A stretch of DNA of 64,000 nucleotides from Neoarius graeffei. Taxonomy: Eukaryota; Chordata; Actinopteri; Siluriformes; Ariidae. Location: NCBI RefSeq assembly GCF_027579695.1, contig NC_083575.1, positions 31,165,382-31,229,381 of the forward strand, written 5' to 3'. The notes below the pieces were generated by a model that saw only the letters and a list, made by a program, of their open reading frames with translations, was not told the origin of the DNA and ran no database searches. The translations under genes were made by a program, and so were the position numbers. Positions 33,793 to 43,904 of this stretch are shown here, in pieces. The stretch's first letter is position 1; each line of letters begins with the position of its first letter.

Positions 33793-34125
33793 TATTATTA
33801 TTATTATTATTATTATTAGAGACACTACATGCTGAATTCAGAAACAAGGTAAATAATAACAAACGTGAACGTGAGCTGTAGATATTTATGCTCAAATCCA
33901 CTCAAAGTAGGGGGCGGGGCACCATCACGCTGTGTCAAGACAAGAACTTTCCTGAGAAATAACGTGAACGTCTGCATCATGCGGGATTTGCGGGCGGGAG
34001 CGGGACAAAATATGGCAGGCGCGGGCGGGAGCGGGACTGAAAATCATAATTCTTTGTGGGCGCGGGCGGGACTGCACAATGCGGGCGCGGGCGGGACTGA
34101 AAAATCCGACCCGCGCAGACCTCTA
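33793..34125. other. Right interior of hAT-C
   Basis: A (TTA)n run, then AACGTGAACGTGAGCTG and the right GCGGGCGGGA repeats. No gene. Confidence 0.6.
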
Positions 34126-34686
34126 CTGTGTTGCGTTGCCAGATACTGCTGACGTTTTCCAGCCCAAAATATGTTCAAAACCCGCCAAAATGCACTTGAA
34201 ACCGCCCAATCTGGCAACACGTTCCTTTCAGCACCAAAATGTCATCCGGGATTGGTTGGCGAGTGCGTGCCGTTGTTATTATTTATTTATTTATTTTAAT
34301 TTCTTTTTTTAAACCCTTAGGCAGCCTCTCACGTTACTGCCTGAGGGACAGGGAGAAAACCACCGGAAAAGGTTTTAAACAAACGCAACAAACACGAAAC
34401 AAACGCAAGTCGGCAGATGGCCATAAAATACTCGATAGTTACGATGTAATAATTATATGTATCTCACACAGAATTTTCGGAGATATATCAAGTATATTCG
34501 ATATATCGCACAGCCCTAGTCTGAATCTTCGCTTCATATATATTTTTTATTTTCAACTAGTGACAGGAATTACCCGCCAAATGGCAAATTAAGTCGCCTT
34601 GTTAAGTCTCCTCGAGCGACCAGACCACCGCGAATTTCGAGCCCTGCTGAGTATGGAGAAATTTAATCCCCGACACCTACATAAAC

Positions 34687-34896
34687 ATGAAGAAATATGC
34701 ATTTGGAGTCCTGTCGATCTTCGGATCCACATACGTATGTGAGCAGCTATTCTCCACCATGAACTTTGTTAAAATCAAACACCGCTCGCGCCTCCCAGAT
34801 GATCGCTTACAGTCCTGCGGAAAGATGAAAGTGACTTCCTACAGCCCTGATTTGCAGACACTGTGCGCAGAGGTTCAGGAGCAGAAGTCCCATTAA
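34687..34896 (+). pseudogene. hAT-A transposase C-terminal dimerisation domain
   Basis: MKKYAFGVLSIFGSTYVCEQ continues LFSTMNFVKIKHRSRLPDDR and ends QEQKSH. S.YVCEQLFSTM...K..HRSRL.D..L is the hallmark of the hATC domain in Charlie-like transposases, with relatives in the host proteins GTF2IRD2, ZBED and EPM2AIP1. Only the last 69 residues survive, so it is inactive. Confidence 0.88.
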
Positions 34897-35270
34897 CCAG
34901 GTAAAATAAATATTTATGCAGATATTTTGCAAATATTTAATTTTCATTGTTCAGTGAAAGTGCTCTTTTTTTTCCAATTTATTTTTTTAATTCAGGTCAA
35001 GGCTCCGCACTCCAAAAGCCCAAAGGCGATATGAGGATGACGGCTCACGGCATTTTTTGTTTGCTACATGTATAATTTAAGTTCAACTTTTTAATTCATT
35101 TGAAAGAGACCCTTAACTTGGTGTTTTTTTTTTATTAGTTTTAAGAGTCCAAAATGTCTTCATTACATGAATAAAATTCCATTTTCTCTGTAGCACTTCA
35201 TGGATTTCATAAGCAACACACTATACTTGTTTATACAAAGCGTAAAGGTAAAATAATAATAATAACAAAA

Positions 35271-35273
<3 letters not shown>

Positions 35274-35331
<58 letters not shown>
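35274..35331. repeat. (TA)n microsatellite
   Basis: About 28 TA units in the 3' region of hAT-A. Confidence 0.95.
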
Positions 35332-35332
<1 letters not shown>

Positions 35333-35538
35333 GTGTGTGTATGTGTTATTTGCGGCTCTCAGTGTTTTCTTTTCCGTGGAAACTGGGTCCAAATGGCTCT
35401 TTGAGTGTTAAAGGTTGCCGACCCCTGGACTAGCCCAACAGACCCCTTGCGCATGATGTCACGCATCATGTGATAATTTCTCCTGGGGGACAACCAGACT
35501 ACGTCTTTCCTGTAAGCAAGACTTAATCTGTCTTAAAT

Positions 35539-35680
35539 ATGGTTCATTTTTGCACTGTTTTTGGTTGTTCCAATCATTCAAATAGAGAAAAAGAGAAAAA
35601 GGTATTACCGTCTCCCTGAAACTTTGTCTTGAACTTCTGATTGCGGCTTAGGAACTTGATTGGGGCATTTCTTTAGAAAG
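35539..35680 (+). pseudogene. THAP zinc-finger start, frameshifted
   Basis: The ATG at 35539 gives MVHFCTVFGCSNHSNREKEK (Cys-x4-Cys). With one base shifted, YYRLPETLS follows. This is the typical opening of a THAP domain (MVxxCxxxxC...YRLP). The C-x2-H half is not recognisable. Confidence 0.75.
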
Positions 35681-35848
35681 GAAATATCTCTGATCCAGGA
35701 GGAGGAGATTTTTTCATAGCAGTAGGAAGAACCCAGTACGCCTTTTCGTCTGTAACTGTCAGTCAATCCCTTTGTTTCACTCCAGCTTCAATAGCCCACA
35801 ACAACGATGCTATGCGAGAACAGCTCTCTCCAAGGCTTGCCATATACA

Positions 35849-36544
35849 CTACGTTCACACTGCAGGCTGAAGTGACTCAAATCCGATTTTTTCGCCCATA
35901 TGTGACCTGTATCCGATCTTTTATTGACAATATGAACGACACAGATCCGATTTTTTCAAATCCGACCCAGGCCGTTTGGATATGTGGTCCTAATTCCGAT
36001 TCCTATCCGATCTTTTCATACGCGACTTCAGTCTGAACCGCCAGGTCGCATTCATCCGACTTACACGTCATCAACAAGCCACAAACGTCACTATTCTGCG
36101 CTGAAGTAGGCGGCGGGTCTCTCAAAAAAAGTTACAACAACATGGCTTTGATGTTCCTTTGAACGGAGGTTGCAGTCACTACCCCGCAGAACGCCTGAGC
36201 CAAAACCCTTGCCCTCTTCCTTCTCAACCTCCTCCTTAACATCAGGCTATTGTGCATGTTCTGGCTCCGTCGCAACAACAACTGCATCATCGCCAGGTAC
36301 TCCATGCTGGCTACTGTCATACACAGGAAACTTTAGGTTACTTCCGTAAACACTGGCCATGCTCACTGCGTGCGACGTCGTCGTATCCTGCAATGCGCAT
36401 GCGGAACACTTTTAGGTCGCTTTTCGTTCATACTGAGGATCACGTACAAGTCGCATATATTTGTTAATGTGAACGACCTCACAAAAAAATCGGATTTCAC
36501 AAAAAAATCGGAATTGAGCATTAAGCCTTGCAGTGTGAACGTAG
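35849..36544. mobile_element. MITE with perfect 16-bp inverted repeats
   Basis: CTACGTTCACACTGCA at 35849 and its exact complement ending at 36544. Subterminal repeats of (A/T)TCCGATTTTTTC and CGGATTT(C/T)ACAAAAAAATC occur on both sides. A 62-codon minus-strand frame at 36132-36320 has no recognised domain. The target duplication is not readable. The ends resemble PIF/Harbinger-type fish MITEs. Confidence 0.75.
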
Positions 36545-36714
36545 CATTAGTCGCAGTATGCAGCCACGATCTTGCCATTTTTTTCCCCCACTGAATCCAT
36601 GGAGTTAAAGATTTTTCATTCAGTCAGTCATTCTTTGCGAGTAGTTAACCTGGAATAGAATATAGGTTGTATTCAGCCACATGACTTTTGCTTGCGAGTT
36701 TACTTCTGGTGAAT

Positions 36715-37060
36715 GAAATGGTGGTCAGACAAACCAATTTGGCTGCCGTTATGCAGAGAGCTAGTGAAACCATCTCCAATTATTTTCACAGTTTAGAGGC
36801 CAATGAAGGGCCAAGATACCTTCAGAAAGTTACTCTTTGCAATGGGATAGATCCTTACACACTAGTAAAGAACAACTTTTCAGACGAGTTGGAAGATTAT
36901 CCATCCGTGGACTATCCTGACATCTCACCTGGTGCTGCAGATATCATTCTACATGAACAAACAGATGAAAACCTGGAAGAGCATGGAGGCTACAACTTTT
37001 TACATGTGGCTGGGTTAAAGATTTGGGGATCAGGACACTACAAGATAAATCCTCTCTCAT
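36715..37060 (+). pseudogene. Fragment of a dispersed unknown protein (SWIM/YqaJ-like?)
   Basis: Reads MQRASETISNYFHSLEANEG, RYLQKVTLCNGIDPYTLVKN, NFSDELEDYPSVDYPDIS. A small deletion (relative to the 63.8 kb copy, which has AACTA before CCTGGTGC) then shifts the frame, and later GGYNFLHVAGLKIWGSG appears. The DPYTL and YPDIS...QTSFYM-type blocks are what I associate with fish proteins combining THAP, SWIM and YqaJ-exonuclease domains. No catalytic residues are in view, so the assignment is tentative. Confidence 0.5.
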
Positions 37061-37259
37061 TTATGCTCGAGTATGTAGGCATTTTTGAGCTTTTTGTACG
37101 TGTCTTTGCAGTGGTTGCTAGGATGCTACAAAATTTAGTATCAGGTGTAAACAAACTACAGTGCTCAATTCTCAATCCTCCCTGCTCTTCTCTTCCAGCA
37201 AATGATTTTTTTTAATTAAAACAGAGAAAATGCAGTGAGAAGGTACATTCCAACATCTA

Positions 37260-37521
37260 CAGTGGTGCTTGAAAGTTTGCGAACCCTTTAGAATTTTTTA
37301 TATTTCTGCATAAATATGACCTGAAACATCATCAGATTTTCACACAAGTCCTAAAAGTAGATAAAGAGAACCCAATTAAACAAATGAGACAAACATATTA
37401 TCCTTGGTCATTTATTTATTGAGGAAAATGATCCAATATTACATATCTGTAAGTGGCAAAAGTATGTGAACCTCTAGGATTAGCAGTTAATTTAAAGGTG
37501 AAATTAGAGTCAGGTGTTTTC
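37260..37521 (-). mobile_element. Tc1-A left-end fragment
   Basis: Starts CAGTGGTGCTTGAAAGTTTG after a TA (37258-37259). Identical in layout to the first 200 bases of the element at 288, it then jumps to the internal repeat GGATTAGCAGTTAATTTAAA...CAGGTGTTTTCAA. The whole transposase is deleted. Confidence 0.85.
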
Positions 37522-37523
37522 AA

Positions 37524-38440
37524 TAAATGTTTTTGTCATGAAATTTCAAATGAGCCAATATAATTGTTAGGGATGTCCCGATCAGGTTTTTTTGCCCTCC
37601 GATCCGATACCGATCATTTGATTTTGAGTATCTGCCGATACCGAGTCCCGATCCGATACTTCTTATAATCCATAAAAATAAAGATGAGGAAAGAAACGGA
37701 TCCAGGATGTTCCTCATTTTTTATTTAACACCTTATTTTAACATCCAACAACTCCGTTAGCAAACAGAGCACTTACGTGAGGCAGTTTGAACAATAAATA
37801 ACAAATTAAAAAAAATAACCTTAAAATACCTGGCAGGAATGTAAACAAATAAAAAAAATAAAGTGCCACAGTGCCGGTAATTTGCTTTTAAGAACGCATC
37901 TCACAGTGGTGTACAGTAATTTCAATTAAGGAAATGAACGTTTTTCTTGATGAAAACAAGCATTTCTACCTTTTCAGGTTTGAGCCTGTTTTTGTCATCC
38001 AACGAAAAAAAAAAATTCTCATGCTTTGCTTTCCGCTTCGAACTGCTTCCGTGTTCAACTTTGCCGGCAACAGGCAGCCAATAACCAATAGCGTCTCTGC
38101 TACAAAGTGATGTCATGCCGCACGCGTTGATGTTGCTGTGTTGAGACAAGAGGTCTGGTCTCACTCTGTGCCAACGCATAGCTATTGATGTGTTAAAAAT
38201 GAGAATATATTACATAGATATATATCCGATCCCTGATCGGGAGGCAATGCCCGATTCCGATCGAGTCTGAAACCATGTGATCGGGCCCGATTTCCGATCA
38301 CGTGATCGGATCGGGACATCCCTAATAATTGTCTATGTTCTATTGTGAATACAATATCAGTTTTTGAGATTTGTAAATTATTGCATTCTGTTTTTATTTA
38401 CAATTTGTACTTTGTCCCAACTTTTTTGGAATCGGGGTTG
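37524..38440 (+). mobile_element. Tc1-B 3' fragment, split by hAT-G
   Basis: TGTCATGAAATTTCAAATGA, interrupted at 37568-38324, resumes CTATGTTCTATTGTGAATAC and ends ...TTTTGGAATCGGGGTTG before TA at 38441. It abuts the Tc1-A fragment directly. Confidence 0.85.
37568..38324. mobile_element. hAT-G: non-autonomous hAT with TAGGGATGTCCCGATC ends
   Basis: TAGGGATGTCCCGATCAGG and ...GATCGGGACATCCCTA are inverted repeats. ATAATTGT at 37560-37567 and 38325-38332 is a perfect 8-bp duplication. Subterminal regions are dense in CCGAT/ATCGG motifs (CCGATCCGATACCGATC and its complement). 757 bp, no transposase. Confidence 0.93.
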
Positions 38441-38485
38441 TAGTTTGATTTTAAAAATTAGTAAAATTTTCCGTTTAGCATCAAG

Positions 38486-38670
38486 TCTTTACCCCTTAAT
38501 GACGACATATGACGACCCCGTGTATATCCCATAATGACGACATATGACGCCTTGTCTAAAACCTTGTCAAAACCTTGTCTTTAGACTTTTTTTCGTGTAA
38601 ATATGTTCTAAGGGTGAACAGTATATACATATACAAGGGTGGCTGTAGCAACTGCTTTAAGGGGTAAAGA
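38486..38670. mobile_element. Short MITE with 14-bp perfect inverted repeats
   Basis: TCTTTACCCCTTAA at 38486-38499 and TTAAGGGGTAAAGA at 38657-38670. Inside, TAATGACGACATATGACG occurs twice in tandem. The right flank reads GTTAATG; no clear target duplication. Possibly piggyBac-type, judging from CCCTTAA. Confidence 0.65.
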
Positions 38671-38814
38671 GTTAATGTTGTCAATATAATTTTCAACTTG
38701 CATATATGTGCAATGTGACAAAAAGGAAGAGGACATGGCAGTTGAGAAATCAGCAGGTCCTGCAATTTAAGAACACTGTAATCAAACATCGTTAGCTTGA
38801 TTACAATGTCAGCA

Positions 38815-39235
38815 TCGCTGGTGACACCTCCCACCCTTCACACTCACTCTTCAGCCTCCTGCCCTCAGGGAAAAGGTACCGGAGCCTCCGGGCCCGCTCC
38901 ACAAGACTGCTAAACAGCTTAATCCACCAGGCTGTCAGGATGCTGAACTCTGTCCACTACCTACCCCCTACCCCTGGTCTGTAACACATTCATTCACACA
39001 AGAAAACTACCTCATCCATTTGCACATCACACCACAAACATGAGCATTACTGCTGTATCTGCTGCTACTGCTCAGCTTATGAGGTCATATACACCTTATA
39101 AGCTGCTCTTCTAGCACCTTCTCCGTTATTGTACTGTATTGCACTACTGCTATTTTGTACATTGTTTGATTTTAGTGTATTTTTAGTTTTTCTTCATTGT
39201 TTTTATCTATATTAATAAATATTTATATCTATTGT
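38815..39235 (+). mobile_element. LINE 3' end (Rex1/CR1-like)
   Basis: The plus strand encodes HPSHSLFSLLPSGKRYRSLR and RARSTRLLNSLIHQAVRMLNS, the C-terminus of CR1/Rex1-type ORF2. A TTTTAT-rich 3' UTR follows. A severely 5' truncated copy. Confidence 0.75.
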
Positions 39236-39545
39236 TTTCTTTTTTTTTTTCCCCTGTGTGTGTAATTTTTCATCTGCTTTTTTACAAGTAAGGTGAGAGA
39301 GAGAAATACAACCCCGATTCCAAAAAAGTTGGGACAAAGTACAAATTGTAAATAAAAACGGACTGCAATAATTTACAAATCTCAAAAACTGATATTGTAT
39401 TCACAATAGAACATAGACAACATATCAAATGCCGAAAGTGAGACATTTTGAAACTTCATGCCAAATATTGTCTCATTTGAAATTTCATGACAGCAACACA
39501 TCTCAAAAAAGTTGGGACAGGGGCAATAAGAGGCTGGAAAAGTTA

Positions 39546-41105
39546 CACGGAGTGCAGAATTATTAGGCAAGTTGTATTTTTGAGGATTAGTTTTATTATT
39601 GAACAACAACTATGTTCTCAATCAAACAAAAAGACTCATAAATATCAAAGCTGAATATGTATGGAAGTTAGAGTGGGGTGTTTTTAGTTTTGGCCATTTT
39701 AGGAGAATATGTACGTGTTCAGGTAACTTTCACTGTGCAGAATTATTAGGCAACTTAATAAAAACCAAATGTGTAGCCATTTCACTTATTTATTTTCACC
39801 AGGTACACTGATATGACAACTCCAGATTTGCAAATAAACATATCTGACATTCAAACACAAAACAAAAACAAATCAGTGACCAATATAGCCACCCTTCTTC
39901 ATGAGGACACTCAACAGCCTTCCAGCCATAGATTCTGTCAATTTCTTTATCTGTTCACGACCAACATTGTGTGCAGCAGCAACCACGGCCTCCCAGACGC
40001 TGTTCAGAGAGGTGTACTGTTTTCCCTCTTTGTAGACCTCACGTTTTATAATGGACCACAGGTTCTCTATGGGGTTTAGGTCAGGTGAACAAGGGGGCCA
40101 TGTCATTATTTTTTTCACCTTTCAGACCTTTACTGGCTAGCCACGCAGTGGAGTATTTGGACACATGAGATGGAGCGTTATCCTGCATGAAAATCATGTT
40201 CTTCTTGAAAGATGCTGACTTTTTCCTATACCACTGCTTGAAGGTTTCTTCCAGGAACTGGCAGTAGGTCTGGGAGTTGAGTTTGAGTCCATCCTCAACT
40301 CGAAAAGGTCCAACAAGCTCGTCTTTGACGATACCAGCCCATAGCAGTACTCCACCTCCACCTTGCTGGCATCTGAGTCGGAGTGGAGCTCTGTGCCCAT
40401 TACTGATCCAGCCACAGGCCCATCCATCTGGCCCATCAAGAGTCACTCATCTCATCAGACCACAGCACCTTAGAAAAATCAGTCTTAAGATATTTCTTGG
40501 CCCAGTCTTGACATTTTATCTTGTGTGCCTTACTTAGTGGTGGTCGTTTTTCAGCCTTCCTTACCTTGGCCATGTCCCTCAGTATTGCACACCTTGTACT
40601 CTTTGACACTCCAGGAATGTTGCAACTCTGGAATATGGCAGAACTGGATGCTAATGGCTGCTTGTTAGCTTCACGTTTGATTTTCCACAGATCATGTGCA
40701 GTTATTTTGCGCCTTTTTTTTTTCCCACACGCTTCTTTCGACCCTGTTGACTATTTGCAATGAAACGCTTGATTGTTCGGTGATCACGTTTCAACATCTT
40801 CGCAATTTCAAGAGTGCTGCATCCGTCTGCAAGACATCTCACAATTTTATACTTTTCAAAGTCTGTCAGATCTCTCTTCTGACCCATTTTGCCAGAGGAA
40901 AAGAGGTTGCCTAATAATTATGCACACCTGATATAGGGTGTTGATGTCATTAGACCACACCCCCTCTCATTACACAGATGCACAGCACCTGATATACTCA
41001 ATTGGTAGTAGGCTTTCAAGCCTAAACAGCTTGGAGTGGGACAACATGCATTAAAAGGATGTTGTGGTCAAAATACTCACTTGCCTAATAATTCTGCACT
41101 CAGTG
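39546..41105 (-). mobile_element. Tc1-C: Tc1/mariner with GCAGAATTATTAGGCAAG ends
   Basis: Begins CACGGAGTGCAGAATTATTA and ends ...ATTCTGCACTCAGTG, inside TA/TA (39544-39545, 41106-41107). The sentence GCAGAATTATTAGGCAACTT recurs near 39737 as the inner direct repeat. 1560 bp, with a minus-strand transposase. It is younger than the Tc1-B it splits. Confidence 0.95.
39873..40887 (-). pseudogene. Tc1-C transposase, longer D-to-E spacing (about 37-38)
   Basis: The Met at 40887 opens MGQKRDLTDFEKYKIVRCLA, an HTH N-terminus (STLEIAKMLKRDHRTIKRFI) followed by a basic GRKKRVGKKKG. The first Asp block (WSDEM / VTLDGPDGW) at about 40440 is broken by a missing base. The second Asp is in FMQDNAPSHVSK (about 40180). 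The catalytic Glu is in CSPDLNPIENLWSIIKREV (about 40070), after one more frameshift in a run of A. Allowing for the indel, 37 or 38 residues separate Asp and Glu, against 34 in Tc1-B. That points to one of the longer-spacing Tc1 siblings rather than classical DD34E. About 338 codons, inactive. Confidence 0.85.
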
Positions 41106-41585
41106 TAAAGGTACAAGAAAAGGAACAGCTGGAGGACCAAATTGCAACTCATTAGGTCAATTGGCAATAGGTCATTAACATGACTGGGTATAAAAAGAGC
41201 ATCTTGGAGTGGCAGCGGCTCTCAGAAGTAAAGATGGGAAGAGGATCACCAATGCCCCTAATTCTGCGCCGACAAATAGTGGAGCAATATCAGAAAGGAG
41301 TTCGACAGTGTAAAATTGCAAAGAGTTTGAACATATCATCATCTACAGTGCATATCATCATCAAAAGATTCAGAGAATCTGGAAGAATCTCTGTGCGTAA
41401 GGGTCAAGACCAGAAAACCATACTGGGTGCCCGTGATCTTCGGGCCCTTAGACGGCACTGCATCACATACAGGCATGCTTCTGTATTGGAAATCACAAAA
41501 TGGGCTCAGGAATATTTCCAGAGAACATTATCTGTGAACACAATTCACCGTGCCATCCGCCGTTGCCAGCTGAAACTCTATAGTC

Positions 41586-41685
41586 CAGGGGTGGCCAACC
41601 AGTTGGAGACCAAGAGCCACATTTTTTACTGCATTACCGCAAAGAGCCACATCATACACATGGGCACACGAACATCACCCATCCC

Positions 41686-41741
<56 letters not shown>

Positions 41742-43003
41742 CCCTCTGCTCAGCCAGATTAATAGTAAATGTCACACACCAACATATTTACTCCTACAGT
41801 ACTAAGACCACAGGCTGAAGCCAGTCATTTTTAACAATGAACATTGTGTGCACTTACTATGCATGCTGCTTAGTGGGACTCATGGCATTACCAAAAAAAA
41901 GCCACACCATACACATGACCGCACATGAACATCGCCCCCCCCCTCCCTCGCTCTCTCTCTCTCTCACACACGCACCTCTGCTCAGCCAGATTAATAGTAA
42001 ATGTCACACACCAACATGAGAGAAATTTACTCCTTCAGTCAGTACTAATACCACAGGCCAGTCATTTACAGCAATCAATATTGTGTGCACTTACTATGCA
42101 TGTTGCTTAGTGGGACTTCTGACATTCCTTGCCTTGAACAATCCTCTTCAAATCTGGCTTGTATTCCGTCGTTGCCACTCGAAGCAGTTCTTTCACATGG
42201 GTGTCAGTCAGAACAGAACGATGCTTTGACTTCACGTGTTTCATGGTAGAGAACACAGACTCGCAGACGTATGTTGACCCAAACATTGACAGTATCTTAA
42301 GCGCAGCCCGTTTCACATTCGGGTATTTTTCCAATGGCACACTTTTCCAAAACTCAATGGTGCCTTCCCTCAAAACAGGTTTCAGTTGGTCTTCCTCACG
42401 AAGATCGATCATCTCCAACTCAGCCGCAGCCTCATCTGTGACAAGCGGGGCTTTCACACAGTCCGTCTCCGCACTGAATGGGTCGACGAGGAACGTAACC
42501 TGTGGCCTTTTCAGTTGTATATCACGGAACCGGGTTACAAAGCTTTCGTGCAGGTTTTCAATTAGTGTTGCATATCTGGCTCCTTGCTTATTCAGGGAGG
42601 CGGGAAGCTTTGAAATGAGCTAATGACGACTGACATATAAGGCAGAATGGCTTGCCATTACGTTCAACAAAAAAGTATAAACTCTCCCACTCTGTTAAAA
42701 ATGTCCTATGTTCGTCTTCATATTTTTGTTTTGCTGTGCATTTTTTCATTGCCATTTTGAGAGGCTACTTGACACAAGATACACCTTGCCCAAAAACTTA
42801 GCGATTATCTCACGCACATGCGCATTTGACATGACCTGAAAATACCATAATATACCCAAGCAAAGCGAAGATGCATTTGATTAAAATACCATACTGAACT
42901 CAAGCAAAGCGCACACGCACATAAAAAAAAAAAAACACAAACTTTGATATGAACGTAAGAGCCGCATAACACCGGGCAAAGAGCCGCGGGTTGGCCACCC
43001 CCG
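41586..43003 (-). mobile_element. hAT-H: hAT-Charlie-like element in Tc1-B
   Basis: CAGGGGTGGCCAACC and ...GGTTGGCCACCCCCG ends, with CTATAGTC perfect on both sides (41578-41585, 43004-43011). 1418 bp. An internal direct duplication of about 290 bp (AAGAGCCACAT...CTCTCT...CACACA...GCTCAGCCAGATTAATAGTA) occurs at 41640-41860 and 41895-42110. The minus strand carries the end of a transposase. Confidence 0.95.
42107..42640 (-). pseudogene. hAT-H transposase C-terminal part (GTF2IRD2/ZBED-like)
   Basis: Minus strand from about 42640: KLPASLNKQGARYATLIENL, FRDIQLKRPQVTFLVDPFSA, DEAAAELEMIDLREEDQLKP. The hATC dimerisation block is SMFGSTYVCESVFSTMKHVK then SKHRSVLTDTHVKELLRVA. It ends KECQKSH at 42107. 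Open for at least 117 codons, it lacks the catalytic Asp/Glu regions and the BED finger. Confidence 0.88.
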
Positions 43004-43904
43004 CTATAGTCCAAAGAAGAAGCCGTATCTAAACATGATCCAGAAACGCAGGCGTCTTCTCTGGGCCAAGGCTCATTTAAAATGGACTGCGGCAAAGTGG
43101 AAAACTGTTCTGTGGTCAGACGAATCAAAATTTGAAGTTCTTTATGGAAATCAGGGATGCCGTGTCATTCGGACTAAAGAGGAGAAGGACGATCCAAGTT
43201 GTTATCAGCGCTCAGTTCAGAAGCCTGCATCTCTGATGGTATGGGGTTGCATTAGTGCGTGTGGCATGGGCAGCTTACACATCTGGAAAGACACCATCAA
43301 TGCTGAAAGGTATATCCAGGTTCTAGAGCAACATATGCTCCCATCCAGACGACGTCTCTTTCAGGGAAGACCTTGCATTTTCCAACATGACAATGCCAAA
43401 CCACATACTGCATCAATTACAGCATCATGGCTGCGTAGAAGAAGGGTCCAGGTACTGAACTGGCCAGCCTGCAGTCCAGAGCTTTCACCCAGAGAAAACA
43501 TTTGGCGCATCATAAAACAGAAGATATGACAAAAAAGACCTAAGACAGTTGAGCAACTAGAATCCTACATTAGACAAGAATGAGTTAACATTCCTATCCC
43601 TAAACTTGAGCAACTTGTCTCCTCAGTCCCCAGACGTTTACAGACTGTTGTAAAGAGAAAAGGGGATGTCTCACAGTGGTAAACATGGCCTTGTCCCAAC
43701 TTTTTTGAGATGTGTTGTTGTCATGAAATTTAAAATCACCTAATTTTTCTCTTTAAATGATACATTTTCTCAGTTTAAACATTTGATATGTCATCTATGT
43801 TCTATTCTGAATAAAATATGGAATTTTGAAACTTCCACATCATTGCATTCCGTTTTTATTTACAATTTGAACTTCGTCCCAACTTTTTTGGAATCGGGGT
43901 TGTA

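Larger units (their letters stand above)
28683..34125. mobile_element. hAT-C: third-level hAT with GC-rich subterminal repeats
   Basis: The ends are TAGAGCCCTGCACTC and ...GCGCAGACCTCTA. The target duplication CTGTGTTG is perfect at 28675-28682 and 34126-34133. Both subterminal regions hold many GCGGGCGGGA(G)CGGGA repeats (28700-28840 and 33985-34110), probably transposase-binding sites. A short coding start MAEEQSSGGKAQYVEALNSE lies at 29622-29681. It is itself interrupted by two SINEs, a tandem-repeat element and a further DNA element. Confidence 0.92.
28296..34646 (-). mobile_element. hAT-B: second-level hAT inserted in hAT-A
   Basis: The ends CAGGGCTCGAAATTCATAT and ...GCGAATTTCGAGCCCTG are inverted repeats. 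The same family is at 45565-46582, where the interior (TTTCACCAGCTAGCCGGACT) is colinear. Flanks CTAAG/CTGAG show only a weak duplication, so this copy is older or its site has mutated. The orientation is set by the related copy, whose transposase fragment is on the minus strand. Confidence 0.8.
27999..35427 (+). mobile_element. hAT-A: outermost hAT of a nested stack
   Basis: The ends CAGGGGTCGGCAACCCGCTG and ...GGTTGCCGACCCCTG are flanked by GACTAGCC at 27991-27998 and 35428-35435, a perfect 8-bp duplication. Only about 300 bp at the left and 780 bp at the right belong to hAT-A. The rest is the inserted hAT-B. The right part encodes the hAT C-terminal dimerisation domain (34687-34896). Confidence 0.93.
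35436..37215 (+). mobile_element. THAP-plus-unknown-protein element, broken
   Basis: Outside hAT-A, and split by it, lies a coding relic with a THAP start at 35539 and a downstream segment at 36715-37060 belonging to a fish multicopy protein. A second, minus-strand copy of that downstream segment lies at 63760-64000, so the unit is dispersed. The MITE at 35849-36544 interrupts it. No terminal repeats of the element were found, and I cannot assign a superfamily. Confidence 0.6.
41234..43682 (+). pseudogene. Tc1-B transposase (DD34E), split by hAT-H
   Basis: MGRGSPMPLILRRQIVEQYQ opens the protein, with an HTH at CKIAKSLNISSSTVHIIIKR and a second at TIHRAIRRCQLKLYS. The hAT-H insertion follows. 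Reading resumes at 43012 with [20 protein letters not shown]. Catalytic residues: Asp in [10 protein letters not shown] (43115), Asp in FQHDNAKPH (43390), Glu in [10 protein letters not shown], with 34 residues between the last two. Without the hAT the frame is open up to KQKI. A TGA at about 43527 and another at QE* (about 43580) interrupt the C-terminus, whose last codons are VSQW then TAA. Confidence 0.92.
39309..43902 (+). mobile_element. Tc1-B copy 1, hosting Tc1-C and hAT-H
   Basis: The ends CAACCCCGATTCCAAAAAAG and ...TTTTGGAATCGGGGTTG are flanked by TA (39307-39308, 43903-43904). Removing the insertions at 39546-41105 (plus TA) and 41586-43003 (plus 8 bp) restores an element of about 1.6 kb, colinear with the minus-strand copy at 46587-48160. 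Confidence 0.95.

Noticed and set aside
34239-34592. 117-codon open frame in hAT-B
   Set aside because: Low-complexity composition (ATTT repeats, hydrophobic runs) inside non-coding transposon ends.
41690-41742. Regular short repeats as a possible CRISPR array
   Set aside because: CT and CA microsatellite inside a hAT, with no spacers; the organism is a vertebrate.
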